Shown here in pieces: positions 25,871 to 34,216 of a stretch of 64,000 bases of DNA. The translations under genes and the position numbers were made by a program. Below the pieces are notes generated by a model. That model worked only from the letters and a program-made list of their open reading frames with translations, was not told the DNA's origin and searched no databases. How positions within the stretch are numbered: position 1 is the first letter of the stretch; every line of letters begins with the position of its first letter. The DNA is from Nocardiopsis sinuspersici (lineage in GTDB: Bacteria > Actinomycetota > Actinomycetes > Streptosporangiales > Streptosporangiaceae), in assembly GCA_008638415.1 (NCBI GenBank), contig VWVT01000004.1:186001-250000 (forward strand), written 5' to 3'.

Positions 25871-27145
25871 TCACACCTCCAGTTCTCTGCGTATACGGGT
25901 GAAGACGTGTTCCGGCGCGGCGATCGCCTCGGCCCAGGGATCCTTGGCGTAGCGGTAGTGGTGGCGCCCTCCGTCGGCCAGGAGGGGCAGGGAAGGCGTG
26001 AGAGGGCCGAAACGCGGGTCGAATCGCTTCTTCGAGCAACGGCCGCAGACCTGCCATCGCGACAGGCGCTGCCGGTGGGCGTACTCACGGAGGCTGTGGC
26101 CGGCCGGGCCGTGCAGCGGATTGATCTGGCAGGGTGTCCGCAGCGGTAGGTCGGGGTGGGTGATCGCCTGGGCGCCGTCGCGGGCGACGACGACCGCGCA
26201 GACCATGGCCTGCGGAGGCAGTTCGGGGGACTGGGCGATCAGCCCGGCGGCGTCGTAGGACTGCACGGCCCGTTCGCGCCCGGGGTGGTCCTCGGACGCG
26301 GCTTCCACGAGCAGGCGCAGGCGGCGCAGTTCACGGCCGAGTGTCGGCCGCAGCCACCAGCGCCATGCCCGGTTGGGCGCCCTCCTCGGCCGGTACGGAT
26401 CACCGGCGCGCTCGCGTAGCCGCACCCATGACCGGAGCAGCCACCTCGACCGCCATCCCAGGGGCCGCCATGTCGAGGGCCTGCTGAACACCACCCTTAC
26501 GACCACGAGCGCCAGGCCGATGAGCGCGCCGGGGAGCAGCGCCGCGGACCAGAACCGCTCGGCGTCACCGCGCGGGTGCCGGACCGGGTCGCGGTCGCTG
26601 GGCGGGACGTCCGGGGTGAGTTCGCTGGAGGCCACGGAGCCGCGTGGAGCCTGTGCCACCAGGTCCAGGACCTGTTCCGTGCGTGCGCTGTGGGCCGGGT
26701 GGAGGCCGTCCGTGTCCACGTCCGGGAGGTGGACGGTGCTGTCGAAGGCGGCGAGGGCCACCCTGCGGTCGCCGGTCATCGCCACGTACACACCGTCGCG
26801 CCCGGATACCTCGTGCAGGGCCTGCAGGAACAGCGTGGGCCGGCCCGCGGTCTCGTCGTGGGGGACCGACGGATAGACCACCACGCGGACGTCCAGGTCC
26901 GCCAGGGGTTCGGAGAGCAGGCGCTCCTCCACCCTTTCCAGGGATTCGTCCGTCCACAGGTCGCGCAGGTCGTGGTGGACGTACAGGGGGCCGTCCTCCA
27001 GCTCCCCGGCGATCCGCTCCACCCGGGACAGGTCGGTGACCTCCGCGACGGAGTCGACCGCCCACGCGGGAGGGGACGGCGCGCACAGGGCGAGGGCGGC
27101 CAGGGCCGTGGACAGAAGGGCGCGCCGTACGCGCGCGGTGCTCAC
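25871..27145 (-). CDS. TPM-like bitopic membrane protein with zinc-ribbon-like tail (second gene of cassette)
   Basis: A 424-residue protein: signal peptide (VSTARVRRALLSTALAALAL), an external domain with LEDGPLYVHHDLRDLW, LADLDVRVVVYPSVP and GRDGVYVAMTGDRRVAL, a transmembrane helix (about 205-225), and a basic Trp/Arg-rich cytosolic part. The cytosolic end carries TPCQINPLHGPAGHS and WQVCGRCSKKRFD, matching the zinc-like pattern of the third gene. GTG 27145 overlaps the stop of the first gene in a GTGA junction, so translation is coupled. The paralogy with both neighbours points to a heteromeric membrane complex, which is inference. Confidence 0.82.
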   Translation of the reverse strand: MSTARVRRALLSTALAALALCAPSPPAWAVDSVAEVTDLSRVERIAGELEDGPLYVHHDLRDLWTDESLERVEERLLSEPLADLDVRVVVYPSVPHDETAGRPTLFLQALHEVSGRDGVYVAMTGDRRVALAAFDSTVHLPDVDTDGLHPAHSARTEQVLDLVAQAPRGSVASSELTPDVPPSDRDPVRHPRGDAERFWSAALLPGALIGLALVVVRVVFSRPSTWRPLGWRSRWLLRSWVRLRERAGDPYRPRRAPNRAWRWWLRPTLGRELRRLRLLVEAASEDHPGRERAVQSYDAAGLIAQSPELPPQAMVCAVVVARDGAQAITHPDLPLRTPCQINPLHGPAGHSLREYAHRQRLSRWQVCGRCSKKRFDPRFGPLTPSLPLLADGGRHHYRYAKDPWAEAIAAPEHVFTRIRRELEV

Positions 27146-27879
27146 AGGCTGTCCTTCCGTCGCGCCGGTCGCCCGTGCCAGTACCAGCGCAGGGCAGCGA
27201 CGGCCGCCGCGTAGACCAACAGAGCGCCCGTGGCCCCGCCGGCCCACGGCACCCATCCGTACTCGCGCCAGGTCAGGGCGGCCCGGGGCGGCTCCTCCTG
27301 CGAGGCCTGGTCGGCATCAGCGACCACCACGTCCGCCCGGGAGTAGAGCTCTCTCAGGGCCTGCTCCGCCAGCGCGTCCACGTCGGGATCGTCGGATATC
27401 CGCAGTACACGTTCGAGTTTGTCCTCGGGAGGCTCGTGCCAGCCGCCGGTGAGGCTGGCGTACCCCGCGGCGCTCTTCGGAAGCCCTGAGGCCCGAAGGT
27501 CCGCGTGGCCGATGTGGAGGTCGTCCACGGGCAGCACCAGGACGGGGTCGTAGGTGCGCTCGTGGACGGCCCAGGCCAGGTGGTGCGCGGCGGAGCGCTC
27601 GCCCCGGCCCGCGATGACCACCACGTCGAGGGTGACGTGGTACTCGTCGAGCAGGGCGCGTAGTTCGTCGGCGGTCGCCCGCCGGTCTAGGACGCCGGCG
27701 AGCTCCTCCTCCACGAACACGCCGTCGTGCTCTGCCAGCATGCGGGTGTAGAACTCCGCCGTCTGGGAGGAGAACGAGCCGTGCTCCGGCGAGGCGTGTG
27801 CCATGGCGGGGGCCGACAGCAGGAGGGCCAGGAGGCCGGCCAGGACCAACGGCCGAGTGAACGATGGGGGATGTTGCAT
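27142..27879 (-). CDS. TPM-like bitopic membrane protein (first gene of cassette)
   Basis: A 245-residue protein: signal peptide (about 1-28), an external domain with DGVFVEEELAGVLDR, YHVTLDVVVIAGRG and RTYDPVLVLPVDDLHIGH, a single helix near the C-terminus (about 215-237), and a short basic cytosolic end (RWYWHGRPARRKDSL). It lacks the cytosolic zinc-like region of its two downstream relatives. ATG 27879 follows AGAAAGG. The external domain has the alternating strand/helix look of TPM-type domains. This is the promoter-proximal gene of the three-gene unit. Confidence 0.8.
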   Translation of the reverse strand: MQHPPSFTRPLVLAGLLALLLSAPAMAHASPEHGSFSSQTAEFYTRMLAEHDGVFVEEELAGVLDRRATADELRALLDEYHVTLDVVVIAGRGERSAAHHLAWAVHERTYDPVLVLPVDDLHIGHADLRASGLPKSAAGYASLTGGWHEPPEDKLERVLRISDDPDVDALAEQALRELYSRADVVVADADQASQEEPPRAALTWREYGWVPWAGGATGALLVYAAAVAALRWYWHGRPARRKDSL

Positions 27880-27932
27880 TGGTGCCTTTCTGGGGCCTTT
27901 GTCGTCCTGGGAAGACGAACGCCCGTTCACCC

Positions 27933-28038
27933 CTACCTGACGCGGCGCACCCGCGTCCCGTTCCACACCGGCTCCGGCGACTTGTCTACCTGGCGCGGTG
28001 CACCCGGCCCTCGTCCCACACCGGCTCCGACGCCTCGT
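27933..28038. repeat. 53-base tandem duplication at the 3' end of the ABC-F gene
   Basis: Bases 27933-27985 and 27986-28038 align without gaps at about four bases in five (shared words include CTACCTG, GCACCCG and CACACCGGCTCCG). The right unit is the last 17 codons and stop of the ABC-F gene. The left unit lies just beyond the stop, out of the same codon phase because 53 is not a multiple of three. Confidence 0.75.
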
Positions 28039-29671
28039 ACACGCCACCGTCGGATCCGAAGATCGCGAACCGGTCGAACCCGCGCGCGAACCATCGGTCG
28101 TGCGTCACCGCCAGGATCGTGCCCTCATAGGCCTCCAGCGCCGATTCCAGCGCCTCCGCCGACACCACGTCCAGGTTGTCCGTGGGCTCGTCCAGCAGCA
28201 GCATCGTCGCCCCCGACAGCTCCAGCAGCAGGATCTGGAACCGTGCCTGCTGCCCGCCCGAGAGGGTGTCGAAGGTCTGCTCGGCGGACGGGGCCAGCTC
28301 GTAGCGGTCCAGCGCACGCCCCGCCTCGTCGCGGGGCACGCCCCCGCGGGTGCCCTCGCCCCGGTGCAGGATCTCCAGGAGCGTGCGGCCCGTGAACTCG
28401 GGGTGCTCGTGGGTCTGCGCGAACCAGCCGGGGAGCACCCGCGCGCCCAGCCTGGCCGTGCCGGTGTGCCCCACCGCGGGCACCTTCACCCGCTCCTCCT
28501 CCGGCAGCACCGAGGACTCCGGATCGCTGCCGCCCCCGGCCAGCAGCCGCAGGAAGTGCGACTTGCCCGAGCCGTTGGAGCCCAGCACCGCCACCCGCTC
28601 GCCGTACCAGACCTCCAGGTCGAAGGGCCGCATCAGCCCGGTCAGCTCCAGCCCCTCGCACACCAGGGCGCGCTTGCCCGTCCGCCCTCCCCGCAGCCGC
28701 ATCCGCAGGTTCTGCTCCCGGGGCAGCTTCTCCGGCGGACCCGCGTCCTCGAACCTGCGCAGCCGGGTCCGCGCGGACTGGTAGCGCGAGGCCATGTCCG
28801 AGTTGTAGGCGGCCTTCTGCTTGTAGGTCGCCACCAGCGCCCGGAGCTTGGCGTGCTCCTCGTCCCAGCGCCGCCGCAGCTCGTCCAGCCGCGTGAACCG
28901 CTCCCGGCGGGCGTCGTGGTAGGTGTCGAACGCGCCGCCGTGCACCCAGGCCGTGTTGCCCGCCGCGCCCAGCTCGACCGTGACGATCCGGTCCGGGACC
29001 CGGCTGAGCAGCTCGCGGTCGTGGGAGACGAACAGGACCGTCTTCGGGGTGGCCAGCAGCGCCTCCTCCAGCCAGCGCTTGCCCGGCACGTCCAGGTAGT
29101 CGTCCGGCTCGTCCAACAGCAGCACCGGCGCCGGGCCCCGCAGGAGGGCCTCGATGACCAGGCGTTTTTGCTCCCCGCCGGACAGTGTGCGCACCTCACG
29201 CCACCGGCACCGCTCGTAGGGGGTGCCCAGGGCCTCCGTGCAGCACTGGTCCCACACGACCTCGGCGTCGTATCCTCCCGCGTCGCCGTAGCGGGCGATG
29301 GCCTCGGCGTAGCGCATCTGCGTCTTCTCGCCGTCGTCGACCATCATCGCGGCCTCGGCCGCCTCCAGGTCGGCGTGCGCCTCGCGCACCGCCGTGGGGG
29401 AGACCGACACCAGCAGTTCGTGGACGGTGGTCTCGTCACGCACGTGCCCGATGAACTGCGGCATCACGCCGAGGTCGCCCTCCAGGGTGACCGCGCCGCC
29501 CTGGGGGCGCTGCTCCCCGCGCACGATCCGCAGCAGGGTGCTCTTGCCCGCGCCGTTGGCGCCCACCAGCGCGGCCTTGGACCCCTCGCCCACGCGGAAG
29601 GACACCGAGTCCAGCAGGACCCGGCCGTCGGGCAGGGTGTGGCCGACCTGGTTGACGTCGATGTAGCCCAA
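27986..29671 (-). CDS. ABC-F family ATPase
   Basis: A 561-residue protein with two ATPase domains and no membrane segment, as in ribosome-acting ABC-F proteins (translation factors or antibiotic-resistance proteins). Domain 1 has Walker A GANGAGKSTLL, signature LSGGEQKRLV and Walker B LLLLDEPDDYLD. The charged inter-domain linker (about 245-310) contains ELRRRWDEEHAKLRAL. Domain 2 has GSNGSGKSHFL, LSGGQQARFQ and MLLLDEPTDNLD. TTG 29671 is chosen because relatives begin M-G-Y-x-D-V there and GGGGAG lies eight bases upstream. Whether it gives resistance or is housekeeping cannot be decided; no resistance or biosynthesis genes adjoin it. Confidence 0.92.
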   Translation of the reverse strand: MGYIDVNQVGHTLPDGRVLLDSVSFRVGEGSKAALVGANGAGKSTLLRIVRGEQRPQGGAVTLEGDLGVMPQFIGHVRDETTVHELLVSVSPTAVREAHADLEAAEAAMMVDDGEKTQMRYAEAIARYGDAGGYDAEVVWDQCCTEALGTPYERCRWREVRTLSGGEQKRLVIEALLRGPAPVLLLDEPDDYLDVPGKRWLEEALLATPKTVLFVSHDRELLSRVPDRIVTVELGAAGNTAWVHGGAFDTYHDARRERFTRLDELRRRWDEEHAKLRALVATYKQKAAYNSDMASRYQSARTRLRRFEDAGPPEKLPREQNLRMRLRGGRTGKRALVCEGLELTGLMRPFDLEVWYGERVAVLGSNGSGKSHFLRLLAGGGSDPESSVLPEEERVKVPAVGHTGTARLGARVLPGWFAQTHEHPEFTGRTLLEILHRGEGTRGGVPRDEAGRALDRYELAPSAEQTFDTLSGGQQARFQILLLELSGATMLLLDEPTDNLDVVSAEALESALEAYEGTILAVTHDRWFARGFDRFAIFGSDGGVYEASEPVWDEGRVHRAR

Positions 29672-29855
29672 GACCGCTCTCCCCGTGGAATCCGCCGCAC
29701 GCGCCGACCCCCGGCCGGCGCCCCGGCAGGCTTCCACGGCGCGACGAGCAGCCGCAACAGGTTTTCCGGGGGTGCGGACGCCTGAGCGGGAACCGGTGAT
29801 GCGAAGAGTCGGCCCGGGAGGCCGCGCGTGCGGGCGCGGACTGGCACGGCCCGGA

Positions 29856-30659
29856 TCAGAGGGGCACGCGCTGCCCTCGGGGGAGCAGCCGGACGCGCTC
29901 CAGCCACCCGCGGGCGCGCATGTGGTCGTAGAAGTGCCGCAGCGGCGACTTGAAGACGCCGTAGTCGTCGTAGTGGATCGGCACGGCGACCTCGGGGTCC
30001 GCCAACTCGGCCATCCGGGCGCCCTGTCCGCCGTTCATGGTCACCATGATCCCGCCGGGCAGCTTCGTGCCGCCCAGGTGCAGCAGGGCCATGTCGATGT
30101 GCGGGTAGCGCCGCGGTATCAGCTCGATGTCCTCGTACACCAGGGTGTCGCCGGTGACGTAGACACGGAACTCGTCCTGTTCCCCGACCGTGCCGAACTC
30201 CAGGATGCTTCCCATGACGGGTGGCAGCAGCCGGTGCACGACCCGCGGGCCGTGCCGCCCGGGGACCGAGGTGACGCGCACCCGGGTACGGCCGCGCGTG
30301 ATGGTCTCCTCCTGCCAGGTCCGCAGGCCCACCGTGGCGCCGAACCCCCACCGGTCCAGGCGGCGGGCCGCGTGGCCCGTGGTCACGATCGGTGTGTCCT
30401 TCGCCAGGCCGTGCCGCGCCACGCGGTCGAAGTGGTCGCCGTGCAGGTGCGACAGCACGATCCCGTCGACCCGGCCGACGTCGGAGACGTCCAGCGCGGG
30501 CCCGACCCGGCGCCTGGAGGCCAGGCCGTACCCCAGATAGGCCCACTGCCCCTCGTGCAGGAAGTTGGGATCGGTCATCACCGTGAGGCCGTCCCAGCCG
30601 ATGAGCACCGTGGCGTTGCCGACGAACTGGACCCAGCGGCCGTGCTCCGTACCGTCCAT
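29856..30659 (-). CDS. MBL-fold metal-dependent hydrolase (UlaG/RomA type)
   Basis: A 267-residue protein starting WVQFVGNATVLIGWDGLTVMTDP, the pattern of the UlaG/NAPE-PLD-like beta-lactamase-fold hydrolases. The metal motif is SHLHGDHFD, the later acidic ligand is in YVTGDTLVYED, and the last His is in VPIHYDDYG. It probably hydrolyses a phosphodiester, lactone or other ester in the cytoplasm. ATG 30659 is clear. Upstream there is a divergent promoter region shared with the F420-type oxidoreductase. Confidence 0.91.
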   Translation of the reverse strand: MDGTEHGRWVQFVGNATVLIGWDGLTVMTDPNFLHEGQWAYLGYGLASRRRVGPALDVSDVGRVDGIVLSHLHGDHFDRVARHGLAKDTPIVTTGHAARRLDRWGFGATVGLRTWQEETITRGRTRVRVTSVPGRHGPRVVHRLLPPVMGSILEFGTVGEQDEFRVYVTGDTLVYEDIELIPRRYPHIDMALLHLGGTKLPGGIMVTMNGGQGARMAELADPEVAVPIHYDDYGVFKSPLRHFYDHMRARGWLERVRLLPRGQRVPL

Positions 30660-30773
30660 GCACCCGCCACTACCCGTCCGGACCCCGCGCTACCGTCCTG
30701 ATCCCCGCGCCACCGTCCGGCCCTCCACGGACGGGAGGACTTCCTCGCCGGAGTACGCCCGCCCGGCGTGTAC

Positions 30774-30817
30774 GTTCGCTATCAATTAGTTACACAGGGT
30801 AGTTGTAGGGAGGTCTG
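30774..30817 (+). promoter_or_regulatory. AT-rich promoter/operator candidate before the F420-type oxidoreductase
   Basis: A sharply AT-rich patch holds TAGTTAC and TAGTTGT as near-direct repeats 13 bases apart. It is followed by GGGAGG (30808-30813) and an ATG at 30818 that is out of frame with the enzyme gene. TAGTTAC also occurs inverted in the NmrA/HxlR intergenic region. The regulator is unknown. Confidence 0.3.
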
Positions 30818-30881
30818 ATGCGGGCGGGCCGCGGCACGCGGAGCCCACGGGAGCGGACCGAACCACCGGGCGGGGAAGCGG

Positions 30882-31847
30882 ATGCAGATCGGGTACAAGC
30901 TGGCGACCGAGGCCTTCGGGCCCGAGGAGCTCATCCGGCAGGCGGTGCTGGCCGAGCGCGCCGGATTCGACTTCGTGGAGATCAGCGACCACTTCCACCC
31001 CTGGCTGGACGACCAGGGCCACTCGCCCTTCACCTGGACCGTCCTCGGCGCCGTCGCGGCCAGGACCGAGCGGATCGGGCTGGCGACCGGGGTGACCTGC
31101 CCGACCGTGCGCTACCACCCGGCGATCATCGCCCAGGCCGCCGCGACCCTGGCCCTGGTCTCCAAGGGGCGCTTCGTCCTCGGGGTCGGCTCGGGGGAGC
31201 GGCTCAACGAGCACGTCGTGGGCCAGGAGTTCCCCGACTCGGTCCACGTGCGCCACGACATGCTGCGCGAGGCCCTGGTGATCATCCGGCTCCTGTGGAA
31301 CGGCGGCTACCAGTCCTACGAGGGCGACCACCTGCGCCTGGAGGACGCCCGGGTGTTCGACCTGCCCGAGGAGGCGCCGCTGATCGCCGTCGCCGCCAGC
31401 GGCGGGGCCTCGGCCCGGATCGCCGCCGAACTCGGCGACGGGCTCTTCGCCACCGAGCCCAAGGCGCGGATCGTGAGCGACTACCGCGAGGCCGGAGGCG
31501 ACGGACCCGGCTACGCCGAGGTGCCCGTGGCCTGGGCACCCGACGAGCGCACCGCCGCGCAGGCCGCGCTGAAGACCTCCCGGTGGGCCCTGACCGGCTG
31601 GAAGGTCATGAGCGAGCTGCCCAACCCGGTCAACTTCGCGGCCGCCACCACCACGGTCCGGGAGGAGGACGTCCTGGGCCACTTCGCCTGCGGCCCGGAC
31701 CCGGAGCGCTACGTCGAGGCCGCCCGGAAGTACGCCGACGCGGGCTTCGACCGCCTGGTCATGCAGAACGCCGGCCCGGACCCCGACGGGTTCGTCGACT
31801 TCTACCAGCGGGAACTGGACGCACGCCTGCGCGCGCTGGCCTCCTGA
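30882..31847 (+). CDS. F420-dependent LLM-class oxidoreductase (TIGR03557/FGD-like)
   Basis: A 321-residue TIM-barrel enzyme. MQIGYKLATEAFGP is the characteristic start of the group. EISDHFHPWLD, AVAARTERIGLATGVTCP, GRFVLGVGSGERLNEHV and VAASGGASARIAAELGDG match F420-binding LLM enzymes related to F420-dependent glucose-6-phosphate dehydrogenase. It would transfer hydride between F420 and an alcohol or related substrate. The true start is ATG 30882, because the stronger Shine-Dalgarno/ATG pair at 30808-30820 opens a different frame. The gene is monocistronic or followed, after 57 bases, by the DUF4253 gene. Confidence 0.92.
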   Translation: MQIGYKLATEAFGPEELIRQAVLAERAGFDFVEISDHFHPWLDDQGHSPFTWTVLGAVAARTERIGLATGVTCPTVRYHPAIIAQAAATLALVSKGRFVLGVGSGERLNEHVVGQEFPDSVHVRHDMLREALVIIRLLWNGGYQSYEGDHLRLEDARVFDLPEEAPLIAVAASGGASARIAAELGDGLFATEPKARIVSDYREAGGDGPGYAEVPVAWAPDERTAAQAALKTSRWALTGWKVMSELPNPVNFAAATTTVREEDVLGHFACGPDPERYVEAARKYADAGFDRLVMQNAGPDPDGFVDFYQRELDARLRALAS

Positions 31848-31904
31848 CCGCTCGGGGCGCGTACGGATCGGGAACTGTCACCGGAGACGCCTACGGTCGG
31901 GGCC

Positions 31905-32687
31905 ATGGACCCCCAGAAGACACTGTCCGTGGAGTTGCCGCCCGGACACGTGGTGCACTCCGAGGAAGGCGTTCCCCTCCTGTGGCTGAGTGAGGACGCC
32001 GCGCCGTTCGGGCTGTGGTCCCGGCTGCTTGCCGAACATCCCCGCTCGGGGCTGTGGCCGCTGCTGCTGGACGGACTCCACGGCGAACCGGACCGACCCT
32101 GGGAGTCGCAGGAGCTCTACCCCGAACAGATCTCCTCGCCCGCCCACCACGACCCGGATGCGTTGCTCGCCCGGTGGTGGCAGGAGCACGCCGGAGGACA
32201 GGCGGATGATCCGGTTCCCGCCCCGATGCGGGTGACCGCGCCCTACGGGACATCCTGGCCGGGACGCGCGCCTGCCGCGCCGACGGAGGACGACCCCGGG
32301 GAGAGGGCCGCCGAGTGTGCCGAGATCATGGTCGAGAACGGGGTGGGATCGCGTCTGGGCCTGGTGCGCGCCACTTCGGGCGCCGAGGCGATGGCCGCGT
32401 CCGGATGGGCGGGGCCCCTCAACTACGACAACGACACCGCCGTGTTCGCGGCCGTCGTGGCCGACTGGGAGCACCGTTTCGGTGCGCGCGTGCTGGGCAT
32501 GGGATTCGCGACCCTGACCCTGTCCGTCGGCGCCCCGCCCGCCGACCCCGCGTCGGCCCTGCGTGTGGCGGCCGAGCACTTCGCGTTCTGCCCGGACAAC
32601 GTCTGGCAGAACTCCGCCCGGTCCGACCTCGAGTCCTACGCGGCCTCGCTCGTCGACCGTCCGATCTGGCACTTCTGGTGGGACTGA
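31905..32687 (+). CDS. DUF4253 domain protein
   Basis: A 260-residue protein. The N-terminal half has SEDAAPFGLWSRLLAEHPRSG and GLWPLLLDGL. The C-terminal half has RLGLVRATSGAEAMAASGW, VADWEHRFGARVLGMGFATL and the ending DRPIWHFWWD, which is typical of DUF4253. No catalytic function is known for the family, and no signal peptide or helix is visible. Similar proteins often sit among immunity-like or accessory genes. It converges with the membrane nuclease gene with only 14 bases between stops. Confidence 0.86.
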   Translation: MDPQKTLSVELPPGHVVHSEEGVPLLWLSEDAAPFGLWSRLLAEHPRSGLWPLLLDGLHGEPDRPWESQELYPEQISSPAHHDPDALLARWWQEHAGGQADDPVPAPMRVTAPYGTSWPGRAPAAPTEDDPGERAAECAEIMVENGVGSRLGLVRATSGAEAMAASGWAGPLNYDNDTAVFAAVVADWEHRFGARVLGMGFATLTLSVGAPPADPASALRVAAEHFAFCPDNVWQNSARSDLESYAASLVDRPIWHFWWD

Positions 32688-32701
32688 GCGGATCGCGCCG
32701 C

Positions 32702-33328
32702 TCACACCCGGGGCGGCTCGGGCACCTCGGTGCCGCCCATCCACCGGGCCAGCCCGTCCCGGTCCACCAGGGTCATGTGCCCCCCGCCCTCGCGGGCCGC
32801 GGCCTCGGTGAACCCGTTGGAGGCCACGAACATCCCCCGGTAGCCCCGGTAGCCGGTGTTCAGGACGCCGATGAGGGCACGGACCTCGTTCGGCGGCACG
32901 GGGTGGTTCCACCGCTTGCACTGCACCGCCACCGCCTGCCCGTCCGGAGCCCGGCCCAGCACGTCCACCCCTCCGTCCTCGGCCCCGCCGACCACGGTCA
33001 CCGCGGTGTAGCCGTGCACCCGCATCAGCCGGGCGACGTGCTCCTCGAACTCCGTGCCGGGCATGCGGTCGACCTCGGACAGGTCGACCAGCGCGAGCGC
33101 CCGCTCCTCCCGGGCCAGGTGCGTTCGCCTCCGGACCCACCACACCAGGGTGGCCGCCACCAGCGCCGCCGCGACCCACGGCAGAGGCCGCGCCGGGCTC
33201 AGCGCCAACCAGGTGCCGACCATCAGCGCCACGACCAGGATCAGGACCAGGGCGTGCCGGTGGCGCCACACGAACCGCCACTCCCTGGGCTTCGCGTCCG
33301 TCCCGCTGTCGGAAGAGGTGTTCGTCAT
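32702..33328 (-). CDS. Membrane-anchored restriction endonuclease-like (Mrr_cat) protein
   Basis: A 208-residue protein. Two hydrophobic helices (about 26-44 and 49-66) are followed by an Mrr-type catalytic domain: GTEFEEHVARLM (Glu), GGAEDGGVDVLGR (catalytic Asp) and VAVQCKRWN (QxK). All key residues of the PD-(D/E)xK nuclease core are present. Membrane-tethered Mrr-like nucleases are widespread in actinomycetes. Proposed roles include cutting modified or invading DNA, but they are not settled. It is transcribed away from the small membrane-anchored protein gene, across a 188-base divergent gap. Confidence 0.9.
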   Translation of the reverse strand: MTNTSSDSGTDAKPREWRFVWRHRHALVLILVVALMVGTWLALSPARPLPWVAAALVAATLVWWVRRRTHLAREERALALVDLSEVDRMPGTEFEEHVARLMRVHGYTAVTVVGGAEDGGVDVLGRAPDGQAVAVQCKRWNHPVPPNEVRALIGVLNTGYRGYRGMFVASNGFTEAAAREGGGHMTLVDRDGLARWMGGTEVPEPPRV

Positions 33329-33516
33329 GGAGGGACACCTGCCCCATATGCGCGGATCGTCACATGGGCCTCACGGCCACGGCTGTGGGGATCACCACCG
33401 CGCCGCGCCGTTTCCCCGGGCGCTGGCGCCCCGGCTCCCCGCCGCCGCTGAGGGCGTCTACGGTGGACCACCATGGCCCCCCAGACGCGTTCCGTCCGAC
33501 CCCGCCCGGGCGCCTG

Positions 33517-33996
33517 ATGCCCTCCGAGACCGACAGGAGGTGGTTCGGGAAGGTGGGCACGATCCTCGTCGCGCTCGTCGTCGCCCTCCTCCCGGTGTTC
33601 GCCCTGACCCGCTCCTTCCCCCTCGTCCCGGCGAACCACATGTTCGTGTTCTACAACGGCGTCGCCGTCCAGTTGCTCAGCATCCGCACGGAGAACGTGG
33701 AGGGAGACGACCACGTCACCTGGACGGTCAGCGTGATGGACTCGACGGGCGCGGACCTCGAACTGGTTCCCTCCACCACCTGCCGTCACGTGTTCCCACC
33801 GCGTGACGTCGGAGTCCCGGGGTCCCCGGTCGACCACGCTGAGGACTTCGAGGCGCCGGCTCCCGAGTCCTTCTCCTGGTCGGACTCGTGTCCCTCACCG
33901 GGCTCCGGGAGGTGGTGGCTCTACGCGCTCTCGTTCGAGGACCGGACCGGGGAGCTTCGCTACCCGACCGTCACCTTCGCCGGCAAGGCGCACTGA
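33517..33996 (+). CDS. Single-helix membrane-anchored protein of unknown function
   Basis: A 159-residue protein with a basic start (MPSETDRRWFGK), one hydrophobic helix (VGTILVALVVALLPVFAL) and a probably extracellular beta-rich domain with two cysteines (TTCRHVF, SDSCPSP). ATG 33517 is used; the upstream in-frame extension is low-complexity. No family is recognised. It diverges from the membrane nuclease gene, so a shared promoter region is likely, though functional linkage is only a guess. Confidence 0.7.
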   Translation: MPSETDRRWFGKVGTILVALVVALLPVFALTRSFPLVPANHMFVFYNGVAVQLLSIRTENVEGDDHVTWTVSVMDSTGADLELVPSTTCRHVFPPRDVGVPGSPVDHAEDFEAPAPESFSWSDSCPSPGSGRWWLYALSFEDRTGELRYPTVTFAGKAH

Positions 33997-34216
33997 ACCC
34001 GTCACCGGGCCCTGCCCGGCCGGGCCTTCGCGCACAGGCGCAGCGGGACGCCGACCGCCGGCCGCCGCACGGTCCCGTTCCCACGCGAGAAGCCCCGACG
34101 GGAACCCGTGGCGGCTCCGAGGACTACCATGACCGCGCGGTGTCGACCCCTGGTGGCGGCAACCGTCCGGGGGCCGGTGTCCCGCCGCCCCGGATGACAC
34201 ACGGGAAGTAGTAGCC

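Noticed and set aside
30818..31993. 391-codon plus frame starting at a strong ribosome-binding site
   Set aside because: It lies out of phase over the F420-type oxidoreductase and is Arg/Pro-rich without family resemblance; only its leader was kept as an observation.
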